Of a DNA stretch of 60,708 bases, positions 17,509-26,339 are shown piece by piece (the first letter of the stretch is position 1; every line of letters begins with the position of its first letter). Source of the stretch: JBKPCD01 sp046727175 (lineage in GTDB: Bacteria; Acidobacteriota; Vicinamibacteria; Vicinamibacterales; 2-12-FULL-66-21); NCBI GenBank assembly GCA_046727175.1, contig JBKPCD010000034.1, forward strand, positions 1 through 60,708. Direction: 5' to 3'. A model generated the notes under the pieces. The model saw only the letters and a program-made list of their open reading frames with translations, had not been told where the DNA came from and did not search any database. The translations under genes were made by a program, and so were the position numbers.

Positions 17509-19134
17509 ATGAGCTCCCGCATGGTCCGCTCAGCGGGCCTCATCAGCGTCGCGACCATGGCGAGCCGGGTGCTCGGCGTGGCGCGCGAAACGGTCCTCGC
17601 CGCCGTGTTCGGCGCCAGTGGCGGCCCGGAAATGGACGCGTTCAACGTCGCGTTTCGCGTACCGAACCTGCTCCGCGATTTGTTCGCGGAAGGCGCCATG
17701 ACGGCCGCATTCGTCCCGACATTCACGCGCACGCTCACGACGCGCGGGCGTGACGAGGCCTGGCGACTCGGGAATCTGGTCATCAACGCGCTCCTGGTCG
17801 TCACCGGCATCCTCGCTGTCCTGGGCATCTTCTTCGCGGAGCCGATCACGCACGCGATTGCCTCGGGAAAAGAGTTCGCGTCCGTCCCGGGAAAGCTCGC
17901 GCTCACCACCCAGCTCACGCGAATCATGTTTCCGTTCCTCACGACGATCGCAGTGGCGGTCGCAATGATGGGGATGCTGAACTCGCTCAACCGGTTCTTC
18001 ATCCCTGCGCTATCTCCCGCGATGTTCAATGTCGCGACGATCGCGTGTGCGTTCGGTCTCGCCCCGCTCATGCCGCACGTCGGCCTGTCGCCGATCGTGG
18101 CAATCGCCATCGGGACGCTCCTCGGCGGGCTCGGTCAAATCGCGCTCCAGTGGCCGGTGCTGCACCGCGAGGGCTTTCGCTATCGACCGGTGATCGATTT
18201 CAGCGATCCTGATCTTCGGGAGATGCTGCGGCTGATGGCGCCAGGCACGCTCGGGCTCGCGGCCGTTCAGGTCAACGTGTTCGTGAACACGTACTTCGCG
18301 AGCACGCAGCCGCAGGGGGCAATTTCCTGGTTGAACGTGGCGTTCCGCCTCATGTATCTGCCGATCGGGTTGTTCGGCGTATCCATTGCCACAGCGGCTC
18401 TTCCCGAAATCTCGCGCTTCGCCGCATCATTCGATCATGCCGCCGTACGCGGCACCGTCTCGCGGGGCCTGCGGTTGATGCTGATGCTGAACGTTCCGGC
18501 AACGATTGGGCTCATCGCGCTTGCCCAACCAATTGTCGCATTCCTGCTCCAGCGCGGACGCTTCGACGACCACGACACGATCGCGACAGCTGCGGCCTTG
18601 ATGTGTTACGCGCCAGGCCTCATCGGTTATTCGGCGGTGAAGATTGTGTCGCCGACGTTCTACTCGCTCCGCGACAGCAGGACTCCCGTCGCCATCAGCG
18701 CGGCGTCGGTCACGATCAACGTCGTGCTCAACTCCGCGCTCGTTCGCGCACTCGGGTTTCGCGGGCTCGCGCTCGGCACAGCAATCGCCGCGATTTTCAA
18801 TGCCGGCGCGCTCCTCTGGCTGCTTGGACAGCGCCTCGAGGGCATTGACGGCCGGCGCATCGCCAGGGCGTTTCTCAAGATTCTGTCCGCGTCGTTGATC
18901 ATGGGTGCGGTGGCCTGGCTGGCCGACTATGCGCTCGCCGGCATCCTCCCGAGCCGAAGCGTCATTCGATTTCACGTCGATGTCCTGCTCGCGGTTCGTC
19001 TCGTTGCGGCCATCGGCTTGGCCATCGCGACGCTCGTCGGATCCGCACGACTGCTGGCGATCGAGGAGTTCGATGATGCGTTCGGCCGGATGCTTCGTCG
19101 AGTCATGCCGCGCCGCGAGGAAGCCCGCCGTTGA
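17509..19134 (+). CDS. murJ: Lipid II flippase MurJ
   Basis: 541 aa, about 14 membrane helices. The N-terminus S-A-G-L-I-S-V-A-T-M-A-S-R-V-L-G-V-A-R-E and the following M-D-A-F-N-V-A-F-R-V-P-N-L-L-R-D-L-F-A-E-G are the MurJ/MviN signature, with the essential Arg residues of the central cavity. It flips lipid II for peptidoglycan synthesis. ATG 17509 is used; ATG 17521 is possible. It is distinct from the Wzx-type flippase at the window start. Its stop overlaps the TTG of the next gene. Confidence 0.95.
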   Translation: MSSRMVRSAGLISVATMASRVLGVARETVLAAVFGASGGPEMDAFNVAFRVPNLLRDLFAEGAMTAAFVPTFTRTLTTRGRDEAWRLGNLVINALLVVTGILAVLGIFFAEPITHAIASGKEFASVPGKLALTTQLTRIMFPFLTTIAVAVAMMGMLNSLNRFFIPALSPAMFNVATIACAFGLAPLMPHVGLSPIVAIAIGTLLGGLGQIALQWPVLHREGFRYRPVIDFSDPDLREMLRLMAPGTLGLAAVQVNVFVNTYFASTQPQGAISWLNVAFRLMYLPIGLFGVSIATAALPEISRFAASFDHAAVRGTVSRGLRLMLMLNVPATIGLIALAQPIVAFLLQRGRFDDHDTIATAAALMCYAPGLIGYSAVKIVSPTFYSLRDSRTPVAISAASVTINVVLNSALVRALGFRGLALGTAIAAIFNAGALLWLLGQRLEGIDGRRIARAFLKILSASLIMGAVAWLADYALAGILPSRSVIRFHVDVLLAVRLVAAIGLAIATLVGSARLLAIEEFDDAFGRMLRRVMPRREEARR

Positions 19135-20327
19135 TACTGTCACGACTTCGTCTCCACCCAACCGTGCTGCTGATGGCCTCCGCCCACTTCATGGTCGACG
19201 GCTACGGCAACATCTACGCTCCACTCCTGCCACTGCTGATTCCGCGTCTCGGTCTTACGCTCACGGCCGCGGGAACATTGACGATGCTCTTCCAAATGGC
19301 GGCATCGGTGGCGCAGATCGGTTTTGGGCGGCTTGCAGACGCGTGGCGGCCCCGCGTGCTCGTGATGGTGGGACCGGTCATCTCGGTTTCGGTGCTCAGC
19401 CTGATTGGCGTTGCGAGCTCGAAGACGATGCTGGCGTTCGTTCTCTTCATCGGCGGGCTTGGCGCTGCCGCCTTTCACCCTCCGGGCGCCGCGCTTGCCC
19501 ATCGTCTCGGCGGTGACCGGCCGGGACTTGCGATGTCCGTGTACATCACGGGCGGCAGTCTTGGATTCTCACTCGGGCCGCTGCTCTTCGCCCCGTTCGC
19601 TCAGCGGTTCGGCGTCGAATGGACGCCGCTGCTCGCCATTCCCGGCCTGCTCGTCGTCGGGTTCTTTCTGACGCGCGTTCCGTCGTATCCGGGTCACCGG
19701 TCGGCACACACGAGCCTGCGCGCGCTGCGGCCGTACGCGAAGCCGTTGGGTCTTCTCTATCTGATCGTCGTGCTGAGGACGTTCACGTCCCTGTCATTTG
19801 CGACGTTCGTGCCTGTCATGATGACGCGTCGCGGCTTCACGGTGAGTCAAGCGGGCAGCGCCGTGGCGTTGTATCTCTTCGCGAGCGGCCTCGGTGGGTT
19901 CCTCGGTGGACCGTCGGCCGATCGGTACGGCGCGCGCAAGGTGATCGCCTGGTCGCTCGTCCTTGCAACGCCGTTTCTCTTCTTCTCGACCTTCGCCTCG
20001 GGCTGGCGTTTCGTTGTGCTGCTCTCGATCGGCGGTCTGTTTCTCCAGTCGACTCTGCCCGTGAACGTAACGTTCGGCCAGTCGCTTGCGCCGGTGAGCG
20101 CTGCCACGGTCTCTTCGTTGATGATGGGCTTCGCGTGGGGCACCGGAGGCCTGAGCGTTCCGTTCGTCGGGATGATCGCGGATCGCGTCGGCATCGAGCC
20201 TACGCTCGCAGGTCTGGCGCTGGTGCCGCTGCTCGCGGCGGCGCTCTCCCTACCGCTGCCGGCGCGGGCTCGCACGCCCGCTCCCTCCGCACCCGCCGAT
20301 CTCGTCATACCCGAAACAGGTCAATGA
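19131..20327 (+). CDS. MFS transporter, fosmidomycin-resistance-like
   Basis: TTG at 19131 overlaps the murJ stop by four bases. The 398-aa protein has 12 predicted helices and the MFS loop 2-3 motif G-R-L-A-D-A-W-R-P-R, with a second copy in the C-half (P-S-A-D-R-Y-G-A-R-K). The sequence A-A-A-F-H-P-P-G-A-A in helix 4-5 is typical of the Fsr (fosmidomycin resistance) subgroup. It probably exports a small molecule. Substrate unknown. Confidence 0.85.
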   Translation: MILSRLRLHPTVLLMASAHFMVDGYGNIYAPLLPLLIPRLGLTLTAAGTLTMLFQMAASVAQIGFGRLADAWRPRVLVMVGPVISVSVLSLIGVASSKTMLAFVLFIGGLGAAAFHPPGAALAHRLGGDRPGLAMSVYITGGSLGFSLGPLLFAPFAQRFGVEWTPLLAIPGLLVVGFFLTRVPSYPGHRSAHTSLRALRPYAKPLGLLYLIVVLRTFTSLSFATFVPVMMTRRGFTVSQAGSAVALYLFASGLGGFLGGPSADRYGARKVIAWSLVLATPFLFFSTFASGWRFVVLLSIGGLFLQSTLPVNVTFGQSLAPVSAATVSSLMMGFAWGTGGLSVPFVGMIADRVGIEPTLAGLALVPLLAAALSLPLPARARTPAPSAPADLVIPETGQ

Positions 20328-20475
20328 GCGGACGCCGGCAGCTCAGTAGCGGTAGTTCGCAGTGCGATCGCGAATCGTCTGAACACGCGCTTTCATCGAC
20401 TCGCTTCAGTCCTCGGCAGGAACTGAATCTGCGTCGGAGTGCGTGTGGTACGATAGGTGCGGGTCGATTGGCACG

Positions 20476-21219
20476 ATGTCGCGCTACAGCCGCCCGCAAT
20501 CCATCAGCTACGCCTTCGGTCCGGGGCCGATCTCACCGGCCGTCAAGTGGATCATCATCGCGAACGTCGTCATGTTCGTGGTTACGTTGATCATCCAGGA
20601 CCCAATCATCTATTTCTTCGGATTGCGGCCTGCCGACGTCCTTCAGCGTGGATGGATCTGGCAATTGGCGACGTACATGTTCCTGCATGGTTCGCCGATG
20701 CACATCCTCATCAACATGCTTGGCGTGTGGATGTTCGGTGTCGAGCTGGAGCGGATGTGGGGCACGCGATTCTTCGCGCGGTACTACGGCGTGACCGGGA
20801 TTGGCGCGGGTGTGATTGCGCTCCTGATCTCCTTGCTGCCGTTTCCGGCCACGAGGGCCGCGTACGCCGCGCACACGATCGGCGCATCCGGCGCATTGTT
20901 CGGTCTGCTCTTCGCCTATGCGTGGTATTTTCCCCACCGCCCGATTCTGCTGATGCTCCTGGTGCCAGTTCCTGCCAAGGTGTTCGTGATGATCTTTGGC
21001 GCGATTGCGTTTTTGTACACATTCCAGGGTGGAAGCAGCGTCTCGAACTCGGCACATCTTGGCGGACTGCTGGTCGGGTATCTATATCTCCAGGGCGGCC
21101 GCGGGGGCCTCAGCGCTGAAATCAAGTATCGATACCTGAAGTGGAAGATGAACCGCCTCCGCCGGAAGTTCGACGTGTACTCAGGCGGACGGGGCGACTG
21201 GGATCGTCGCGTTCACTGA
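20476..21219 (+). CDS. Rhomboid family intramembrane serine protease
   Basis: 247 aa with six helices. W-Q-L-A-T-Y-M-F-L-H-G-S-P-M-H-I-L-I-N-M (61-81) is the L1/helix 2 region, G-A-S138-G-A-L-F-G carries the catalytic serine, and N-S-A-H194-L-G-G the catalytic histidine. It would cleave membrane proteins within the bilayer. The start at ATG 20476 is chosen over an upstream GTG (20443) because conservation begins there. A TACGAT hexamer at 20449-20454 may be the -10 box. The basic C-terminal tail (K-W-K-M-N-R-L-R-R-K) is cytoplasmic. Convergent with the cupin gene; the 32 bases between contain GTTCGGGATTCGGG words. Confidence 0.92.
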   Translation: MSRYSRPQSISYAFGPGPISPAVKWIIIANVVMFVVTLIIQDPIIYFFGLRPADVLQRGWIWQLATYMFLHGSPMHILINMLGVWMFGVELERMWGTRFFARYYGVTGIGAGVIALLISLLPFPATRAAYAAHTIGASGALFGLLFAYAWYFPHRPILLMLLVPVPAKVFVMIFGAIAFLYTFQGGSSVSNSAHLGGLLVGYLYLQGGRGGLSAEIKYRYLKWKMNRLRRKFDVYSGGRGDWDRRVH

Positions 21220-21251
21220 CCGGGGTTCGGGATTCGGGGAATCAGCTTTCG

Positions 21252-21614
21252 TCACTTCTGAAAGTATGCATCTGTATGATCCAGCCAATCCTGCCGGATT
21301 GGGCTGAAGAGATCGAGCTCGAACGTGTCGTCGAGCGCTTCCGCCTGGTGCTCGACCCACGAAGGAATGTGCAGCACCTCTCCTTCGCGCACCGTAATCT
21401 CCTCGCCGCCGATCAGGAACTTCAGCGCACCCTGCAGCACGTACGTCATCTGCTCACTTTCGTGCGAGTGCATCGGCACGAGCGCGCCTTTCTTGAGATA
21501 GATCTGCCCCACCATCTCGCGCTCGCCGCTCACGATCTTGCGCGAGATCATCTCGGTGACCTTCTCGAGTGCGATCTCATCCCAGCGGTGGAGCCTGACG
21601 GTCTGCGTGCTCAA
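21252..21614 (-). CDS. Small cupin-domain protein
   Basis: 120 aa, TTG start. One cupin barrel: motif 1 G43-x5-H49-x-H51-x2-E54-x7-G62 and motif 2 G78-x5-P84-x4-H89, so three histidines and a glutamate could bind a metal. Such small cupins can be sensors, isomerases or dioxygenases; nothing in the sequence decides. It is divergent from the E1 dehydrogenase gene, and the intervening 250 bases hold a perfect inverted repeat that could regulate both. Confidence 0.85.
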   Translation of the reverse strand: MSTQTVRLHRWDEIALEKVTEMISRKIVSGEREMVGQIYLKKGALVPMHSHESEQMTYVLQGALKFLIGGEEITVREGEVLHIPSWVEHQAEALDDTFELDLFSPIRQDWLDHTDAYFQK

Positions 21615-21736
21615 GCGTATCGCCTTTCAGACGGATCCGCGAAACCGGCGGGCCGGAAGGGCGAATTCGAGGCCTCGGCGCGAACTACGCGGAATGGCGT
21701 GGAAGAACTGGTGACGGAGCGGCCGCACGGACTGGT

Positions 21737-21768
21737 GAATTATAGCACCGGCATGAATGCTATAATTC
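21737..21768. promoter_or_regulatory. Perfect 11-bp inverted repeat containing two TATAAT boxes
   Basis: GAATTATAGCA (21737-21747) and TGCTATAATTC (21758-21768) are exact reverse complements around a 10-base centre. TATAAT appears at 21761-21766 on the plus strand and at 21744-21739 on the minus strand. It sits between the divergent cupin and E1 genes, about 100 bases from each. It could be a dimeric regulator's operator over paired promoters, or a hairpin. Confidence 0.75.
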
Positions 21769-21864
21769 GGTGTTCCGCTCCACGAAAATGACGCTATCTG
21801 GGCGATCCGCACACGACTGCGAGCTGACCGCTGCAAGCCGGCATCTGACAGGGACACTCCGCGC

Positions 21865-24006
21865 ATGAGAGCGACCGCGGTCAACGGCAGGACCGTCAAC
21901 GCGCAACGCACCCTCGATCTTCCCGAAGGCCTCACTCCTGACGACCTGCTGAAAGCCTATCGGACGATGCTGCTGTCACGCAGGATCGACGACAGGGAAA
22001 TCCAGCTCAAGAACCAGAGCCTGATCTTTTTCCAGATCAGCGGGGCGGGCCATGAAGCCGTGCAGGTTGCCGCGGCAATGCACCTGAGGCCGGCCTACGA
22101 CTGGTTCTATCCGTACTACCGGGATCGCGCGCTGTGTCTGACCTTAGGCGTCACGCCGTTCGAGATGCTGCAGAGCGCCGTCGGCGCGAAGGACGATCCG
22201 AGCTCGGGCGGCCGTCAGATGCCGTCTCACTGGGGGCACAAAGAGCTCAACATCGTCTCGCAATCCAGCCCCACCGGCACGCAGTGTCTCCAGGCGATCG
22301 GTGCCGCGGACGCGGGTCGCATCTACGAGCGCGTCACCAGCATCGAGGACCGCGAATCACGGTTTCACGCAGACGAGGTCGTTTATCTCTCGATTGGCGA
22401 AGGCACGTGCAGCGAAGGTGAATTCTGGGAATCCCTGAACGCTGCGTGCATCAATCGACTGCCAGTCGTATACGTCGTCGAAGACAACGGCTACGCGATC
22501 TCGGTGCCGGTGGAGATCCAGACGGCGGGCGGTGACATATCGAAGCTCGTGACGTCGTTCCCGGGCCTCCACGTCCAGAGCATCGACGGAACGGACTTCG
22601 CCGCGAGCTACCGCGCGATGCGTGATGCGATCGCGTACGCGCGCGCACGAAAGGGAACGGCGTTCGTTCATGCTCGTGTGATCCGCCCCTACTCGCATTC
22701 GCTGTCCGACGACGAGAGGCTGTACAAGACAGCCGACGAGCGGGCACAGGAGAGCATGCGCGATCCCATCCAACGGATGGCGAAGCTGCTGAAAGCATCC
22801 GAGCTCGCGACCGATGAGCAGCTCGCCACCATCGCCGCGAGCGTTGACCGCGAGATCAGTGAAGCGATCGACCGCGCGATTGCCTCGGAGAAACCCTCCC
22901 CGGAGACGGCCACTCTCTACGTCTTTTCGCCGGATGTCGATCCCCGGTCGGACGCGTTCGCCACCGATCCGGTTCCTGAGGGGAGACCGGAAACAATGGT
23001 CGCGTCAATCAATCGGACCCTCAAGGACGAAATGGCGCGAAACCCGCGCATCGTCGTCTTCGGCGAGGACGTGGCCGACTGCAGCCGACCCGCGTCGCTG
23101 CCGAATGTCCCGGGCAAGGGAGGCGTGTTCAAGGTCACTCATGGTCTGCAGCGAACCTTCGGCAGCGACCGTGTCTTCAACTCGCCGCTCGCCGAGGCCA
23201 GCATCGTCGGACGGGCAATCGGCATGGCGACCCGAGGCCTGAAACCGGTCGCCGAGATCCAGTTCTTCGACTACATCTGGCCTGCGATGATGCAGCTCCG
23301 AGACGAGATGTCGATGCTGCGGTATCGCTCGAACAACAGTTTCTCCTGTCCGATGGTGATTCGCGTCGCGATCGGCGGATACCTGCGTGGCGGCGCGCCG
23401 TATCACAGCCAGTCTGGCGAGAGCATCTTCGCCCACTGCCCTGGTATCCGGATCGTGTACCCCTCGAACGCGCAGGATGCAGCGGGGCTGCTCCGCACGG
23501 CCATCAGGTGCGACGATCCCGTGCTTTTCCTCGAGCACAAACACCTCTATCGGCAGACCTATAACAAAGGGGAGTATCCGGGGCCGAATTACATGATTCC
23601 GTTCGCGAAGTCGGCAGTCCGTCGCGAGGGAACCGACGTCGCCGTGATCACCTGGGGCGCGCTCGTCCAGCGGTCCTTGCTCGCCGCGCAGCAGGCGGAA
23701 AAGGACGGGATTGGCGCGATGGTGATCGACCTTCGCACGATCATGCCGTTCGATTGGGATCGCATCACTGCTGCCGTCAAGAGCACGAATCGAGTCGTTA
23801 TCGCACACGAGGATCAGCTCACGTGCGGCTTCGGCGCCGAGCTCGCAGCGCGAGTGGCCGACGAACTGTTCGAGTATCTGGATGCCCCGGTCCGTCGCGT
23901 CGCCGCGCTCGATACCCCGGTCGCGTACTATCCAACGCTCGAGCAAAGGATCCTGCCGCAGTCGTCCGATGTGTTGACGGCGATTCGGGAAATCGCCAAG
24001 TACTGA
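21865..24006 (+). CDS. Fused E1 alpha-beta 2-oxoacid dehydrogenase
   Basis: 713 aa in one chain: residues about 1-340 are an E1 alpha domain with the thiamine diphosphate motif G-E-G-T-C-S-E-G-E-F-W-E-S-L-N and L-P-V-V-Y-V-V-E-D-N-G-Y-A-I-S. Residues about 375-713 are an E1 beta domain (V-F-G-E-D-V-A, P-L-A-E-A-S-I-V-G, A-V-I-T-W-G, D-L-R-T-I-M-P-F-D). It decarboxylates a 2-oxoacid (branched-chain type is most likely) and passes the acyl group to an E2 lipoyl protein. No E2 or E3 gene is nearby. Regulation may act through the upstream inverted repeat. Confidence 0.9.
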   Translation: MRATAVNGRTVNAQRTLDLPEGLTPDDLLKAYRTMLLSRRIDDREIQLKNQSLIFFQISGAGHEAVQVAAAMHLRPAYDWFYPYYRDRALCLTLGVTPFEMLQSAVGAKDDPSSGGRQMPSHWGHKELNIVSQSSPTGTQCLQAIGAADAGRIYERVTSIEDRESRFHADEVVYLSIGEGTCSEGEFWESLNAACINRLPVVYVVEDNGYAISVPVEIQTAGGDISKLVTSFPGLHVQSIDGTDFAASYRAMRDAIAYARARKGTAFVHARVIRPYSHSLSDDERLYKTADERAQESMRDPIQRMAKLLKASELATDEQLATIAASVDREISEAIDRAIASEKPSPETATLYVFSPDVDPRSDAFATDPVPEGRPETMVASINRTLKDEMARNPRIVVFGEDVADCSRPASLPNVPGKGGVFKVTHGLQRTFGSDRVFNSPLAEASIVGRAIGMATRGLKPVAEIQFFDYIWPAMMQLRDEMSMLRYRSNNSFSCPMVIRVAIGGYLRGGAPYHSQSGESIFAHCPGIRIVYPSNAQDAAGLLRTAIRCDDPVLFLEHKHLYRQTYNKGEYPGPNYMIPFAKSAVRREGTDVAVITWGALVQRSLLAAQQAEKDGIGAMVIDLRTIMPFDWDRITAAVKSTNRVVIAHEDQLTCGFGAELAARVADELFEYLDAPVRRVAALDTPVAYYPTLEQRILPQSSDVLTAIREIAKY

Positions 24007-24013
24007 CGCTCAC

Positions 24014-24090
24014 CGAGGTTCGGGATTCGGCGTTCGGGGTTCGCGACTTCGGCCGGTGGGCTGCTCGGCAGCTCGTTGGTGCGGTAGTTC
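24014..24090. repeat. Word repeats of the GTTCGGGATTCGG and CGGTAGTTCGG type
   Basis: The 86-base gap after the E1 gene holds GGTTCGGGATTCGGCGTTCGGGG and then GCTCGGCAGCTCG...CGGTAGTTCGG. The second is the same octamer type as the large array at 51834. A short GTTCGGGATTCGGG copy also occurs at 21224-21238. Confidence 0.6.
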
Positions 24091-24092
24091 GG

Positions 24093-25100
24093 ATGCGGTC
24101 CTTCCTCTCCGTCTTGTTTCTTGCAGCCGGACCCGCAATATCCGGGCTTCCTATCGAGACGCTCACGTCGGTCGGCGGCCTGCCGGCACACATCGCGGGC
24201 TCGTTCACGGAAATCACCGCGTGTCAGCAAGCGACTGACGGAGAGTACTTCGTCTTCGATCGGCGAGCGCATGCGCTCTTCAGCGTTCCACCGGGCGCCG
24301 CGGAACGCCACGAAGTCATCAAGATCGGCGCCGAGCCCGGGCGCGTGCTGCGCCCGTTCGCGTTCGACCTCGGCGGCGACGGCACGTTCGTCTTAGCAGA
24401 CGCCCCAGGAAATCGCGGCCGGGTTCAGGTGTTCTTTGCGACCGGCACGAGCCTCGGAGGCTTCACGCTCGCTGCGCGGGAGATGCCGTCGATCACTCTC
24501 GACGACTTCGTCATCAACGGTGTTGCCGCGATCGAATACACCGGTCGATCCGTGCTGCTCAACGAGCCGGAGGTCGGATCGCTCGTCACGGAGTATGCGC
24601 TCGACGGACACGTCGTCCGCACCTTTGGCGCGCTTCGATCGACCGGCCAGGAACAGGATCGTGAAGTCCACCTGGCGCTGAATGCAGGCGTGATTGTCAG
24701 CAATCCGAAGGGCGGCTTCTATTTCGTCTTCGTCGCCGGAACGCCGCTCTTCCGCAGATACGATTCCGAAGGCAAGCTTGTGTTCGAGCGGCATATCGAG
24801 GGGAGTGAGCTGGACGAGTACATTCGATCCATGCCGAACAGCTGGCCGCGGAAGCGCGACGCCGCAGGAAGAGAATTGCCCGTGATCCGTCCGGCGGTGC
24901 GAGCAGCTGCTGCCGATCGCGGCGGCAATCTCTGGATCTCGCTGACGGTTCCCTACAGCTACGTCTATGACGCGGATGGCGACAAGCGACGAACCATTCA
25001 GTTCCGTGCCGCCGGTGTCATCTCGCCCCGGTCACTCTTCTTTACGCACAACAATCGAGTGCTCGTGACGCCCGGGTGTTATGCGTTTCCTGCAGGATGA
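24093..25100 (+). CDS. Secreted beta-propeller-like protein, unassigned
   Basis: 335 aa from ATG 24093; the frame is open upstream through the E1 gene end and repeat words, but the signal peptide (M-R-S-F-L-S-V-L-F-L-A-A-G-P-A) starts here. The remainder has recurring F-x-F/V-x-D-R/A strands with Gly-Asp turns, as in six-bladed propellers (Y-F-V-F-D-R, F-D-L-G-G-D-G, Y-V-Y-D-A-D-G-D), so a periplasmic or surface propeller is likely. No catalytic motif recognised. It stands alone between the E1 gene and the convergent gas vesicle operon. Confidence 0.7.
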   Translation: MRSFLSVLFLAAGPAISGLPIETLTSVGGLPAHIAGSFTEITACQQATDGEYFVFDRRAHALFSVPPGAAERHEVIKIGAEPGRVLRPFAFDLGGDGTFVLADAPGNRGRVQVFFATGTSLGGFTLAAREMPSITLDDFVINGVAAIEYTGRSVLLNEPEVGSLVTEYALDGHVVRTFGALRSTGQEQDREVHLALNAGVIVSNPKGGFYFVFVAGTPLFRRYDSEGKLVFERHIEGSELDEYIRSMPNSWPRKRDAAGRELPVIRPAVRAAAADRGGNLWISLTVPYSYVYDADGDKRRTIQFRAAGVISPRSLFFTHNNRVLVTPGCYAFPAG

Positions 25101-25130
25101 TCGCCTTCACGTCGAGAACGACAGCTCGAA

Positions 25131-25197
25131 CAGGAGATCAGGAGTTCAGGAGATTCACAATGGTTAAAAACCAAACTTCTGATCTCCTAATCTCTTG
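25131..25197. repeat. Inverted word repeat, family G (GGAGATCAG)
   Basis: GGAGATCAG (25133-25141) is exactly complementary to CTGATCTCC (25179-25187). The arms are extended by further GGAGTTCAGGAGATT and AATCTC words around an A-rich centre with GGTTAAAAACC. It lies between the convergent propeller gene and gvpK and could terminate both. Confidence 0.8.
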
Positions 25198-25263
25198 TTC
25201 ACGACGGCGGTGGTGTTAACCCCGAACAGCTCGTGTGAGGCACGACGGGAACGGGCAGGTCAG

Positions 25264-25686
25264 TCACATAAGCTTCCCAATAGGTCCCAAATCCAGATTC
25301 AAGTCCTCCGGCGTCAAATCGAACCGCGCCCCGAGATCGCGGATGGTTTCCTCGAGACGCATCAACGCAAGGCCGATTGCCTCGATCTGTTCTGCGGTCA
25401 GCGTGTTCTGCTCCGTCCGTCTGATCGCCTGTCGTTCCAGTAACTGACGGATGAACTCGACGAGCGTCAGCACGAGCTTGACGACCGAGCGCTGCACGTC
25501 GTCCGGATTTGCGTTCCATCGCGGCGGACGCGACCTGCGAGCGACGCGATCGAGCTCCTGGCGGAGCGATTCGATCTCTTCCACTTCGATGGTGCTTGCA
25601 AGTCTCTTGTGCCGCGCGCGAGACGTGGTACGCGGCGTCACAACCTGTTTCCTGGTGCGAACGCTCTTTCGACGGCCGCGCTTCAC
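25264..25686 (-). CDS. gvpK: Gas vesicle protein GvpK
   Basis: The core (R-S-V-V-K-L-V-L-T-L-V-E-F-I-R-Q-L-L-E-R-Q-A-I-R-R and T-A-E-Q-I-E-A-I-G-L-A-L-M-R-L-E-E) and the ending D-L-N-L-D-L-G-P-I-G-K-L are typical GvpK. GvpK is required for vesicle assembly; its exact role is unsettled. I start it at GTG 25686, which overlaps the gvpL stop as GTGA; a longer start at 25722 would overlap more. The resulting N-terminal 45 residues are strongly basic (K-R-G-R-R-K-S-V-R-T-R-K), longer and more charged than in most homologues. Last gene of the gvp operon. Confidence 0.93.
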   Translation of the reverse strand: MKRGRRKSVRTRKQVVTPRTTSRARHKRLASTIEVEEIESLRQELDRVARRSRPPRWNANPDDVQRSVVKLVLTLVEFIRQLLERQAIRRTEQNTLTAEQIEAIGLALMRLEETIRDLGARFDLTPEDLNLDLGPIGKLM

Positions 25687-26339
25687 GTCCAGAGCTCCGT
25701 CACGAACGCAAACGGCGGCCACGGGCCGCTGACGCGAACCGCAATCGTGCGATCCAACTTCGCAGCGACGCGCTGGACCTGCTTTCGGTACTCCGCCGCA
25801 TCACCGCGACAAACCAGATGGAACAGCGTCGCCGCACCAGGTGTCCTGCCGCCTTCGATGCGTTCGTCGTCGGCAAACCGAGCCGCGGCAGTTCGAAGCG
25901 CGCTCAGTGCTGGCGACGACACGATCGTGGGCGCCTTCCGCTCGAGCAGGTACGCGATCCCTGAAGCAACGCGCGAACGCATCCGCTCCTCCGGCACAGC
26001 GGCGGTTGTGAAAACGCGCGTCGTCATCTGAACGTGTCCGCGGACGCGCGTCAATGCCCGTGTGAGTGCCTTCCTGTTCACGCGCACGACTCGCTCGAGC
26101 TCGTCTTCCGTGACGAATGCGCCAAACCGTACCGGAACGATGGCGTCGTAGCGGCGGCCGATTCGCGTGACGAGGTCGTGCTGCTCACGAAGCGCGCTTT
26201 CGGAGAACCTGGGCGGTCCGTCGCGGCGTTGAACGACCGCACACATCCCATGAACGTCGAGGACTTCAACCCTGTGCGTCGTCATTCGTGCTGCCTTCAG
26301 AGAGCCGGCCACGAACGCGTACACGTACAGTCCGTTCAC
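25683..26339 (-). CDS. gvpL: Gas vesicle protein GvpL/GvpF family
   Basis: Begins L-Y-V-Y-A-F-V-A-G and ends S-G-P-W-P-P-F-A-F-V, the hallmark first strand and C-terminal G-P-W-P-P motif of GvpF/L proteins (about 218 aa). R-F-G-A-F-V-T and a long charged helix lie between. These are minor vesicle-associated proteins that bind GvpA and help nucleate the shell. Start GTG 26339 overlaps the preceding stop as GTGA. It is the third F/L paralogue in the operon, and divergent from the other two. Confidence 0.92.
   Translation of the reverse strand: MNGLYVYAFVAGSLKAARMTTHRVEVLDVHGMCAVVQRRDGPPRFSESALREQHDLVTRIGRRYDAIVPVRFGAFVTEDELERVVRVNRKALTRALTRVRGHVQMTTRVFTTAAVPEERMRSRVASGIAYLLERKAPTIVSSPALSALRTAAARFADDERIEGGRTPGAATLFHLVCRGDAAEYRKQVQRVAAKLDRTIAVRVSGPWPPFAFVTELWT

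Noticed and set aside
25264..25722. Longer gvpK starting at 25722
   Set aside because: It would overlap gvpL by 40 bases; the GTGA junction at 25686 is in keeping with the two junctions upstream.
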